A program made the position numbers and the translations under genes. This document shows positions 44,342 through 54,518 of a stretch of DNA of 64,000 bases, in pieces. Origin of the DNA: Costus lasius. Its lineage: Eukaryota; Streptophyta; Magnoliopsida; Zingiberales; Costaceae. Numbering within the stretch: position 1 is the stretch's first letter; each line of letters begins with the position of its first letter. The DNA lies in the NCBI GenBank assembly GCA_027563935.2, contig CM050449.1, positions 61,880,056-61,944,055 of the forward strand, given 5' to 3'. Under the pieces are notes generated by a model. It saw only the letters and a list, made by a program, of their open reading frames with translations, was not told the origin of the DNA and ran no database searches.

Positions 44342-45215
44342 TCAAACCTCCTTCACTGTGGTGGGTGGTTCCAATTTCTCTATTACTTCAACTTTGGCCT
44401 TATCAACTTCAATTCCTTTCTCTGAAATCAAGTGCCCCAAAACTATCCCTTGCCTAACCATGAAGTGACATTTTTCCCAATTAAGCACAAGGTTAGTTTC
44501 TTCACATCTCTGTAAAACTCGAGATAAATTAGCCAAACAAACATCAAAAGAGGAACCGTATATGGAGAAATCATCCATAAATACATCTATAAAGTCTTCA
44601 ATGAAATCAGAAAAGATAGCCATCATGCATCTTTGAAATGTAGCGGGTGCATTACATAAACCAAATGGCATTCTCCTATATGCAAAAGTTCCATAGGGAC
44701 ATGTGAAAGTGGTTTTATCTTGATCATCATGATGTATAGGAATTTGGAAAAAACCAGAATATCCATCTAAAAAGCAAAAGTGAGAATGGTTTGTCAATCT
44801 TTGAACCATCTGATCAATGAAAGGTAAAGGGAAATGGTCTTTCCTAGTGGCAGCATTCAGTTTTCTATAGTCTATGCACATGCGCCAACTAGTAACAGTT
44901 CTAACAGGAATTAATTCATTATCTTTATTTTTCATGACAGTTACCCCTCCTTTCTTATGAACACAATGTACAAGACTTACCTATTTGCTATCAGATATAG
45001 GATAGATAATACCTACATCTAGTAATTTCAAAACTTCTTTCTTTACAACTTCTTTCATGGAGGGGTTCAGTCTTCTTTGAAAATCTGCATGTGGCTTGTG
45101 CTCCTCTTCCATCAAGATCCTGTGCATACAAAAAGAGGGGTTAATTCCTTTCAAGTCATCAATTGAGTACCCAATTACCTTTCTATGAATTCTTAATTCC
45201 TTGAGAAGCAAATAT
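44342..45215 (-). pseudogene. Reverse transcriptase of Athila E3
   Basis: The best preserved Athila RT here. 44935-44342 is open and contains WRMCIDYRKLNAATRKDHFP, FLDGYSGFFQIPIH, TCPYGTFAYRRMPFGLCNAP and the catalytic VFMDDFSIYG. Upstream in the same frame (45211-44981) is FQRRLNPSMKEVVKKEVLKL. A TAG at about 44978 replaces Trp in SKWVSP, and a TGA at about 44342 replaces Arg in the sequence that is KEIRSFLGH in E1. Confidence 0.88.
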
Positions 45216-45278
45216 GTCTCCCTTCTCCCTAACTATGCATCAACAATAACAGGTTAAGTAGAATCAGGACCCAGAAAT

Positions 45279-45870
45279 TCATAACGAAGCCTTAAGTTCT
45301 ATTTTTGGAGTCTTTCTTTCTTCACTCTTTTCATTGTCACAAGCATTGCAATTTGATAGTTCATCGGTCATAGAGTTTGTTTTTCCAAAAGCAAAGTCTA
45401 AATCAGTGTCGCATTCATTGGTTTCAAATAAATCATTAAGATTATAGACAATGTCAACTATATCATGTATACTACAACAAGATTCAGAATTGGAAGGGTT
45501 TTTCATGGCTTCATGCAAGTCATACTCAATTCTTTCATCCCCAATGTTAAGTGAAAGCTTACCGTTCTTTACATCAATAAGCGCTCCTGCAGTGGCTAAG
45601 AATGGTCTACCAAGTATGATGGGGATTTTTGCATCTTCTTCTATCTCAAGAACTACAAAATCCGCTGGAATGAAATATTTACATACTTGTATAGGCACAT
45701 CTTCAAGAATTCTCACGGGGTATTTCACCGAGCGATCGGCGAGCTGCAAAGATATAGAAGTTGGCTTGAGTTCCCTCATGTCCAATCTCCTGCAGATAGG
45801 CAATGGCATTAGGCTCACACTAGCACCCAAATCACATAAGGCTTGGTCAAAAGCCATACTACCAATAAAA
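45279..45870 (-). pseudogene. Protease of Athila E3
   Basis: Open at 45857-45279. Active-site region FDQALCDLGASVSLMPLP, then SLQLADRSVKYPVRIL, FVVLEIEEDAKIPIILGRPF and an acidic linker. The Asp of DLGAS is present. The frame differs from that of RT, so a frameshift or lost segment lies near 45250. Confidence 0.83.
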
Positions 45871-46345
45871 CAATGGATAGAGAAACTACTTGGATCCTTC
45901 AGTTTGGGTCACACTTTATTTTGGATAACAACACTACATTCCTCAATTAAAGCCACAATGTCATAATCCTCTATTTTTCTCTTATTAGACAATATTTCTT
46001 TTAAAAATTTAGCATATGTGGGCATTTGAGATAAAGCTTCAGTAAATGGAATGTTAATGTAGAGCTTTTTCAAAACATCTAAAAATCGCCCAAATTGTTT
46101 GTCTAATTTTTCTTACACTAACCTTTGGGGAAAGGGTATAGGTGGCCTATAGGGTATAGGAGAATTAGGTTTAGAAATATCTTCCTGACACGGCACATCA
46201 CCTTTAGGTTCATCACCCTAGTGAGGTGGCAAGCTAGTTTGGGATGGCTCATACACAGAAGATTTTTCTAACTCCAATTCATGGTCATGTTCATCATCAA
46301 ACCCTTTTTTGTTATTCTCAACTCTCCCTTTTGGTTCCTCCAATT

Positions 46346-47350
46346 TTATCCACTTCTAGTGATGATTGCATTACAGTGTTCATCAGGCATTTGATTTTCT
46401 AGGGTTTTATTGTGAGTAGTTAAGGATTCAACTTGAAAGGCAAGTTGACTAACCATTCTCTTAAGATCTTCAATTTCTTTGTTTTGATTTTGCATGAATT
46501 GATTTTGATTAACCATAAACTTGTTAATCAAATATTCTACACTAAAAGAATTTACCTCTTCAGTTAAGGGTTGGCATTCCTCACTTTCATACTTACCATG
46601 ACGATGACAATATAGCAATTCTTCTTCAGGATCCCATTGGTTATGGTTCAAGGACATTTCTTCAAATAGGGCAGAAGCATCTTCAATGGTCTTACTCATC
46701 AGGGCTCCTCCTGCAGCAGCATCAACAATTAGACGGATATTGTAAAGTAGACCATTATAAAATATATGAATTAAAACCCAATTTTCAAGGCCATGGTGAT
46801 GGCACTTCCGTTGCAAATCATTGAATTGCTCTCATGCCTTGCTGAATGATTCTCCATCCTTTTGTGTAAAGCTTGTGATCTGATTTCTCAATTGAATGGT
46901 TTGGCTTGGTGGAAAGTACTTCATCAGGAAAGCATTTGATAGTTGTTCCCATGTAGTGAAAACACCATAAGGTCGAGAATGTAGCCAAAATCGCGCTCAG
47001 TCTCTAAGAGAAAAAGGAAACAGTCTTAGTTTTAGTGCATCATCAGAAATTCCACAAATTTTAATGGTATCACAATATTCAATAAAAAGATGTAAATGTT
47101 GATAGGGATTTTCAATTGGAGCTCTTCCAAATTGGTTCTGCTGGATCATGGTCAAGAAGGCAAGATTAATCTCGAAATTATCCACTTCAATGGTTGGCTT
47201 GACAATGCTGAAGTGTATTTCTCGTGGTTTAGGTGTTGCATAGTCCCTAAGTGATCTTTGATCTACCATCAGATCTAAATTTTCTGTGCACACTAAAGCA
47301 GATGGATCAAATAACTCAAGTAAACATAAAAGAATAAAAAGATAGAACAT
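46346..47350 (-). pseudogene. Gag of Athila E3
   Basis: One frame runs from 47350 to 46346 with at least two stops (about 46995 and 46830). It contains LRDYATPKPREIHFSIVKP, NQFGRAPIENPYQHLHLF, DALKLRLFPFSLRD, FYNGLLYNIRLIVDAAAGG and the coiled-coil KEIEDLKRMVSQLAFQVESL, then CNAIITRSG near the end. No complete zinc knuckle is seen, unlike E2. The region 45871-46345 is the broken gag-protease linker (KLDKQFGRF-like). Confidence 0.83.
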
Positions 47351-47405
47351 AAATAAAACCTAGTCTAGCAATACTTTCAATATCTTCAATATCAACAAAA
47401 ACCAA

Positions 47406-47425
47406 GGTCCCCGGCAACGGTGCCA
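47406..47425 (-). promoter_or_regulatory. Primer binding site of E3
   Basis: On the minus strand TGGCACCGTTGCCGGGGACC, tRNA-Asp type, six bases from the 5' LTR edge at 47432. Confidence 0.85.
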
Positions 47426-47431
47426 AAAACT

Positions 47432-48631
47432 TGTTGTATCCCAACAAGTAGGTAGACAAAAACTTATTTCTAGTGTCGCGGCCAAACTCGTTGTTTGGCG
47501 CATAGGGACTTTGTCACTCCCTGACACGGCTCCAAAAATTGGTTATGTCACCAAGCTTGTTGTGTCCGCAAGTTCACGGATACTCGAAGTAATAAAATAG
47601 ATATCGAACCCACAGAGACCTTGTTTGCTGAGTATTGAATAATTGATTTCTTGTTATCTAGGTGAATCAAAAGTATGCAAGTGAGTAATAGAAGACTAAA
47701 ACAGAAATACCAGAGAAAAGACTGGGACTAGGGTTTCATTCACTTGAAATTCTATGACTAGATGTAAATAGAGATTCGTCGGTTTAATTTTATCATGGTA
47801 AAGACATAATTTACTTCATAAAAAGATTATCTCACTTTCATGCAGACAATCATGCAGGGGTCAATCCTCGCTTTCGCGCAAGATCTATCCCAACGCTGAA
47901 AATAAGTAAACCATCAAAAAAAGAAATCAATGATCACTTTCGTGCATCAGAATTCTAAGTTGATTATCTCAAGTGGAATCTCAAGGATCACTTTCGTGCA
48001 TCCGAGTCTCAACACAAGTTTTACTCATGGTTCTCCAACGTTCCGATCTTTGCTTTCGCACAAGATCTCCACGTTTGACAACTCGACTCAATCCTAGATT
48101 CATATTATTATTGTGGCAATTTGACTACTAAAATCGAATAATGAGAACTAACCTAATTTCTTAAAGAAAGTTCCTAACATGCAATTTTAGGGTTCCAAGT
48201 TCTCAAGCAAGTCACCTTTCGGTCCTTATTGTGAGAACTCTAAAAACATGAATAATAGTATGAATCTATGGAGAATCAAAAGTGCAATTATCACATGAGT
48301 AAAATTATCATTCTAAAATTATACGTGATGAAATAGTGGAAAAAGAATCATCTAGTCAGTAAGAATTAAAGGGAATTACTCCCCCATGTCCCATAAAAGT
48401 TTAAGCTAGCATGGTGCAGGAGTTACAATAATCCATGGTTTCAAATGATCGAAAATCAAAGAGAAAAGAGAGTTTAAGAAAACACACCACGGCTGTAATT
48501 TATATTACAGCCGTAATTTGCATAAGGGGGCGTTGTGATCAGTGTCGGCGCCTCCTCTTTCATCGATTTCTCCTCCAATTGATTTCCTTTCACGCTGAAA
48601 CTTTTGAGGCGTGTTCTCCTCCTCCAGGCAT
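47432..48631 (-). repeat. 5' LTR of E3, truncated by D
   Basis: Begins TGTTGTATCCC and matches 38622 onward; fossil PBS junction at 47527-47546. Similarity to 39779-39815 stops at CTCCTCCAGG, after which chromovirus D begins. The rest, including the palindromic array, should lie to the right of the window. Confidence 0.87.
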
Positions 48632-50286
48632 TGATGGAAGCAGTAGCCCTGCTCTGAGGAGATCTGCTCGGACTCGTAGGGTACCTATTCGATATGGGTT
48701 CCCTTAGAGTCCCCTTTCTTGCATTGCATTTAGGGTAATTTTCTTTTCAATAAAACCATGCATCGTGTAGTCATTTATGGCAAGTCCACTTGTAGTAGGT
48801 AGTGCATTGTAATTCATGGAACTTTATGTACTCTTGCATCATAGTAGGGTAGTGCATGCATGCATTAGGATCATTTTGGCAGGTCATTCAAGTAAGGGGC
48901 AGCTCAAGTTCCAGCTCAATGTCACTCAAGGTCCACTCATCAAGTTCAGCTCCAGAAAAGGAAAAGAAGACTTCAAAGCCCAAGCTCACTTCAAGCCATG
49001 CAATAACTCACTTGCTATATTTGTTGGGCGCTTCTCCAATAGAGCAATCAGCCACCTCATCATCCATCCAAGAGATATGCCCCAACCACTAGTCCAAGCA
49101 AGGAATGAATTCAAATCCCTCATCCATTAAGATCCAAAATCAAAGGAATTATCCATCAAGATCCACAATCAAAGGAGGGCATTTATGAAGACATTTATGA
49201 GAAGTTACCATCTCTTGTTGCCGCCCATGCTCTCATGGAAAGGATTCAAATTTTGAATCCCTTATCCATGCGCCAACAAGCATCTCGCCAAAGGATAAAG
49301 AAGACACCTTTCTCACCAGCCCAAGCATTTAAAGAGTTGCCAAAAGAAGATCACCAAAGAAGGATGCTCCCAAAGAGGATTTGCGCCAACATCCTCTTGA
49401 TTTTGTAATTCAAACTCTATCCATCTTTGTAATAGGCGCATGGAAGCTAATGACTATCCTGCCCTAGCCCCATCTCACCTATAAAAACATAGTCTCCACC
49501 TTGTATTTCGACTACCTTTTGATGAAATAATATTGTCTAATAGTTTCCTTGGTTAAGTAATTGTGTTAGAGTTCTTCCATAGCCGATTTCCCATCCTTTC
49601 TCAACTCTTCCACCGAACCCCTAAGAAGGTTTCATCCCTCCCTTGAGTGCACAACTTCAAGCAGGCCTTCCTTCATCCTCGGTTTGGAGCAAGAAGAAGA
49701 AGTCATCACTTTCGGCAACATGAAGTCTTCCTCCAATGCAGCTAAGTTTCTTTCTCTAGCTTCTTCCCTTTGCTTAAAGAACATTTCCCTACACTAATCC
49801 TTGGTTTTCTAACTTTGTAGCTTGCGCTTGGTGTGGATTTAGGAGGGGCGCTTCCCTCCTTTCTCCTCCCCTCTCCCTCTAGATAACTTAGGATTAGCAA
49901 AGGAACTTGTGAGGCTTAACCTCCCCTTTGACCACCTTTATTTTGTATTAAAATCCGTGACCTGTATGGATCTTTCTGTGAATGTTTGTAAGCTCCACCC
50001 TACACCTTCCATCAGAGTAGGACCAGTGAAGAACGGGAAGCACAGCCCTTCGATTCTCAAGGGCTGCACTGTAAGCTTACTTCCTACATTTACTGCTTTC
50101 TAGTGTAATTCTTATTTACAGTTCTTAGTTTAAACTCGGGTTTTCCTATATATATATAAAATACAAAAAAAATTAGTTTCCCAAACCTCGTTAGCATAAC
50201 ATCGGTTTTCCCTTATTATTTAACTATTTATCAAAACCAGTTTTCAAAGGCGTCGTTTGAATGCTTTAGTTCCCCGTCCTACATCA
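48632..50286 (+). repeat. 5' LTR of chromovirus D
   Basis: The left edge is set where similarity to the E3 LTR ends and TG begins (48632); the right edge is CA before the PBS (50283 or 50286). Length about 1655 bp. The first 76 bases are open in a frame reading DGSSSPALRRSARTRRVPIR and ending in TAG at 48705-48707, which looks like the C-terminal tail of a polyprotein overlapping the LTR. A TATA box is at 49480. An AATAAA lies at 48749. The other LTR is not in the window, so the edges are not fully proven. Confidence 0.7.
49480..49487 (+). promoter_or_regulatory. Probable TATA box of D LTR
   Basis: TATAAAAA in the context CTCACCTATAAAAACATAG, in the middle of the LTR, which fits a U3/R boundary shortly downstream. 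No upstream elements were assigned. Confidence 0.55.
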
Positions 50287-50289
50287 GCT

Positions 50290-50302
50290 TGGTATCAGAG
50301 CC
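50290..50302 (+). promoter_or_regulatory. Primer binding site of D
   Basis: TGGTATCAGAGCC, complementary to initiator tRNA-Met, a few bases after the LTR end. Confidence 0.85.
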
Positions 50303-50446
50303 TAGGCTCTTAGACTAGATTTTTAAGCCTTAAAACTTAATTTTCTACTTCTAAGCGGTCTTTGGAACTAGGTGTTTGAAAGAACTTGACTACGTACTTA
50401 TCTATCATTTGCTCTATTTTCAAAACCTGTATTTTTCAAAACACCC

Positions 50447-50959
50447 ATGCAAACTCGGTCTAAAACTCAACAACAGGAACAAAATCCCACAATGGATCAT
50501 ACTGCCATGAATGAGAAGTTTGAGTTCTTGACTGAGCAAATAGGGACCCTTACCCGAAGCCTTAACCAACTTACCACTGAGTTCCATGATTTTAGGGAAA
50601 GGTCTTCTAATCATGCAAGTGAACCACCTAGCCCTCATCATGTAGACACCCAACAACCACCTGCGTGGAACGGGCATCAAACCCCAACCCGTGCAAGCAC
50701 CCAACCTATGTGGAATGGATATCCTAATCCAAACCATGTAGGAACCCATCTTCAACCAACATGGAATGGATACCCCAATCCAAACCATGCGGGAACCCAC
50801 CAACCAACTATGTGGAATGGACCTCCTATTCAAACCCCACCTCAACCCAGATTTAGGGAGGATGATGTGCACCGCGCCATCAAACTCAATCCCCCAACCT
50901 TCAATGGCTCTTTAGAACCCCGAGACTTCTTGGATTGGACAACCAAGCTCGAGCAATAT
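50447..50959 (+). pseudogene. Gag of D, first part
   Basis: ATG at 50447 (MQTRSKTQQQEQ). The N-terminus has a short coiled-coil-like segment (NEKFEFLTEQIGTLTRSLNQ), then a Trp-Asn-Gly-Pro-rich stretch of tandem repeats (WNGYPNPNHVGTH and variants, about 50660-50840), then the start of the retrotransposon gag domain (AIKLNPPTFNGSLEPRDFLD). The frame is open to the insertion point of copia C and continues in register at 60127 (..KLEQY then FEWSMIPEHNK). Confidence 0.83.
50955..50959. repeat. Left target-site duplication of copia C (AATAT)
   Basis: AATAT precedes TGTTGGGG of C and is repeated at 60122-60126 after its CTTCA end. Confidence 0.92.
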
Positions 50960-52660
50960 TGTTGGGGTATGCCCTTAAGGCTAATGTTTGAGGCCTTGGG
51001 ATTGTAATAGTATCATGTATAAACTCTTATGTTTATAAAGGCAATGGTTATTATTCAGATTGTTACATTGTCTGCTGCAATAAGTGTTCTTCTGAATAAT
51101 GTCTCAATGCTGTTCAGCTAGGCTGACATGCTATATGTCCTTAGTCGAGATATCTTGGTGAACATGAGACAACCTTGATATGATTGAGACTAATATGTGT
51201 TCTAATCTTATAGGATGCTTCGAGCATGGAATAAGATGTAGACTCATGGGTACATTGGATGTACTGGACAGACCCTACTAGGATATTCAATTGGTTGTCA
51301 CAATTTGAATAATCCTTGAATGTAACAAGTGGCACATTTCCTCTGACTTGAGATCACTTGTGTTTTCTAAATGATGATTGTCATTGTTTTGAGGTAGTTC
51401 AATATCATTTGAAACATAATGATTATAGACTATCTTGGATGGTGAGCTTGAATCAGGTTAGGGCACTAGTGATAGATAGAGGATTGCCGTCTCCTTAATT
51501 GGAGTGTGATGTTCTAAAGGGGCCCCCTGGATGAGATGATTGAGAAAGTGTATGGCCATACCCAGATGACTATGTTCATCTGATCTAATCATGCTCATCA
51601 TATTGGAACTACAGGCTTGACACGCTTGTCCAATAAGAACATCCAGTGGCAAAGGAAACATGTATGCCTAGTGGAGGAGATTCACACTTGTGCTGTGGTT
51701 TGGGTGTAGTCTTGGAAGACTCTTTCCTTTATATCGGGAGACAGTGATGTGTTGCTAGATACCCCTCACTGATCGTGATAACGTAAGTTATCATTACTGA
51801 CATTTAAAGGAAACCCTTAGGGTCGCACAATTTGATGATATGGCTTACTTAAGTCAGATCGTGTGGACTGAATTATTTGGGTTCAGTTTTAAAGGGATTG
51901 AATCTCTGATTGTGGGTGAGATCTGGTCTGATCATGTTTGATTGATTAGGGCTTGAGATCGGTAAGCTTCGATCGAGAGTTTTGATGCTAGATCGGTGAG
52001 ATCAAGAGCATCAAGAGATGAACGGTCAGATCTAGAACCTTAGGGTTTAATTAGATCTGGACTACATGCTTGGGCTGATTTGGTTTGGTCATTGAACCAA
52101 ATGCAATTGAACCATGGCTTGGTTCAAAGAGGATAAAGAGGAGCGATCGGTTCACTTGGAGTGAACGCAAGGATGATCGCATGAACGTATGGAGTCAAAG
52201 ACTTTCCATTTTTAGAAGTCAGTTTTTCCATCTTGGAAAAACGTCTCCACGTTTGATGAAAACGTCTCCACTTCGTTTTCGAGAGATTCTCTTCTTGCCT
52301 CTTCCTCTCGACGACACACGGGTGTGTGAAGGTGGAAAAACACTTTGGAGAAAGTTCGGCCAAGCAAGTCTTCATCCTTCCATTCCTTTCCATACGAGAA
52401 GAAAACTTTGGAGCCTTGCTAGCACAAGTCGCGCCAAAGGAGTAGGCCTTCTTCCTCTTGTGTGCGACAGCCTTTGGAGAAGATTCAATTGATTCTTTGC
52501 TTCCAAGTTGCCATCCCTTCATGGCTATGGTATGATCTCTCATATCCTAAAGTTGATCATATGGTTCTAATATGCGATCCTAGAAACCCTTGTTTCCGCC
52601 CATGCTTGTTAGATGCGCATGTTTAGGGTTTCGACTCCCCTAGCTTTAGGGGTTCCTTCA
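50960..52660 (+). repeat. 5' LTR of copia C
   Basis: TGTTGGGGTATG to GGGGTTCCTTCA, 1701 bp. It contains a TTTATATCGGGAGACAG segment (about 51729-51745) conserved in all three copia LTRs and two copies of AAAACGTCTCCAC (about 52237 and 52259). Open frames of about 135 codons on both strands (52085-52543) are LTR sequence and are not conserved as proteins in B. Confidence 0.93.
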
Positions 52661-52662
52661 AT

Positions 52663-52674
52663 TGGTATCAGAGC
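52663..52674 (+). promoter_or_regulatory. Primer binding site of copia C
   Basis: TGGTATCAGAGC, initiator tRNA-Met type, two bases after the LTR. Confidence 0.93.
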
Positions 52675-54518
52675 AAGGTTTACATATGATTCATATGATT
52701 GCTTAAGGTGATCCTTGTTTGCGCTTATGATCTAAGTTTTCTCATCATGCGATAATACTAGTTGTAAGTATTTTTTGTGGCGCATATATGAGATTGATTT
52801 TGGTGGCGCATGTGTAAGGTTGATTTTGTTGGTGCATGTATATTGCTTACATTGTTGCGCATGCTACATGTTGTTGTTTTATCAAAACTTAACTTGCGCG
52901 CCTTTGATTAGATCTAAGTTGCGCCTACTATAAACCCTTAGACGGGTTGATGGGGTTGAAAGCATCATCTAGTATAGATCAACTAGTCTGATCAGACCAT
53001 CTGACAGCCTAGATGGGTCGACCAGATGGCACCTGTGCGCAAGCACGAGGTGGCTATAGGTCGATTGCATCACAGGCGTGCAGCGAGGTCTGGTTGAGAC
53101 AACCAGTGAACACACATGAGTTAGGCCCGGGGTCACACCCGCTTGCCAGATCTCATGTTGGTTGTTCAGCCCTTGGCGCATGCATGGTTGACCATTAGGT
53201 CAACGCAAGTCAGTTAAGACTTGGTGCATGCAAGGGCATGGATCTAACTAGACATGATGAGTGGATCCCTATCAATGGACCGTTGTAAGGTTGTAGGGCA
53301 TATAAGAAAAGTAAAATTGATGCCAATGGGTTTTCAAAATTTTGTTTTCTTTGTAATGGATCACATATTGATTGATGCCATGATGCTTGTTTATTTCATC
53401 TTATGTGGGTTGCCCTTTAATGTGTGCTGTGCTGGGGCCTGCGAGCCTGGTTAATTATAAATTAATATTTATTTGTGATCTGCGAATCACTTTGTATTTA
53501 ATTTATAAAATGTAATTGACCTGCGAGTCAATCTTGTCTAGATAGATTGAATTGTAACTTAATCAGACAAGAGCACAGAGCACACTTGGCAGAGGCGCAT
53601 GCAGCAGTGGCTTGACCAGGTGGGAGGTCCAGGGTTCGACTCTGGGACAGGCGCATTTACCTGGTGGGCGCACCTGAGCTGCAGTGGGCGCTTGGGCCCT
53701 GGGTTGGGCCAGATGAGATGCAAAAGACCCATGAAGAGCTCAAGTGAAGACTTAAGTTAATTAAGGTCTTACTTAGGCTATGGGCTTTTACCACATAAGA
53801 TCCATGCTTTCTTTTATTGTTTATATAAGTAGAATAGCATGATTTATTTATCTTCTGCTATCACCATAGGAATTGCATGATAGTGAAGAAGATAAAAGAC
53901 CGTTAAAATCCAACGCTAAAATATCAAGCTCGTAAGCCTTCTGATGCGAAACCTCACTGTTCTGACTATCGTTGGAGCCGTGTTGTACCCACTCAGTGGG
54001 CACGTCCATCTATCTTCAGACGGTGCGGGATTACACCTGCGTGTTACAGAGAAGGGATTTATCGCTTCTCGTTGCTCAGCATAGCACGTGGTGGTCCAGG
54101 GAGTAGGTCGGGTCAGCTTGACCATGTAGGCTACATATGTGGCGCATATGGTAGCACATGGAGGTAGCCATCTGTGGGATCAGAGACTGTGTTGTACCAA
54201 CTCAGTTGGCACAGTCTGCTGGGTTGCCCAGATGAAGGGGAATCGCACGGGTTGGCGATTGGCTGGGACAGCCTACTAGAGATTAGTGCTTGTACTCTCT
54301 GTGCATCTTATCTCGCCTGAGCGGGACGCGGAGACCAAGTATGAAATCTGGATCCCATCTCACTAAAAGAGTGTTACTCTTTCGGACTGTTTTAATGGAT
54401 TTTTCAGTCAGATAAAATAGTGAGAAAAAGAATCTTTCTTAAGTCCTGATCGATTCTTAACATTGATACTGACCTTGCTGTTCTTGCATTGTTGTAGATA
54501 CCTGCAGCAACGAACACC
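52675..54518 (+). other. Leader (5' UTR) of copia C with conserved stem-loops
   Basis: About 1.85 kb without a supported ORF. Structures: CTGCGA-loop hairpins at 53436-53447, 53475-53490 and 53515-53532; a T-arm-like hairpin with GGTTCGACTC at 53627-53648; ACTCAGT hairpins at 53988-54000 and 54197-54209; and GGTCAGCTTGACC at 54113-54123 region. The leader is collinear with those of A and B. Confidence 0.75.
53436..53532 (+). promoter_or_regulatory. Triple CTGCGA-loop hairpin cluster (copia C)
   Basis: GGC-CTGCGA-GCC (53436-53447), GTGAT-CTGCGA-ATCAC (53475-53490) and ATTGAC-CTGCGA-GTCAAT (53515-53532): three stems of different sequence and the same six-base loop within 97 bp. They are conserved in A and B, with a compensatory A-T to G-C change at the outer pair of the third stem in B. 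Confidence 0.7.

Noticed and set aside
48816..49130. Overlapping open frames of 104 and 78 codons in the D LTR
   Set aside because: No recognisable motif; low-complexity Ser/Lys-rich composition in LTR sequence; cannot be compared with the other LTR, which is outside the window.
50420..50872. 150-codon frame on the minus strand
   Set aside because: Antisense to the repetitive part of D gag, which has a clear start, repeats and gag domain on the plus strand.
52085..52543. Overlapping open frames of about 135 codons on both strands, repeated at 59546-60004
   Set aside because: They lie in the LTRs of copia C and are repeated only because the LTRs are. The equivalent part of the B LTRs encodes a different sequence, so there is no conservation as protein.
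53013..53454. Short frames in the copia leader, also seen around 20677-21239 in B
   Set aside because: Different strands and frames are open in different copies; conservation follows the nucleotide structures rather than a reading frame.
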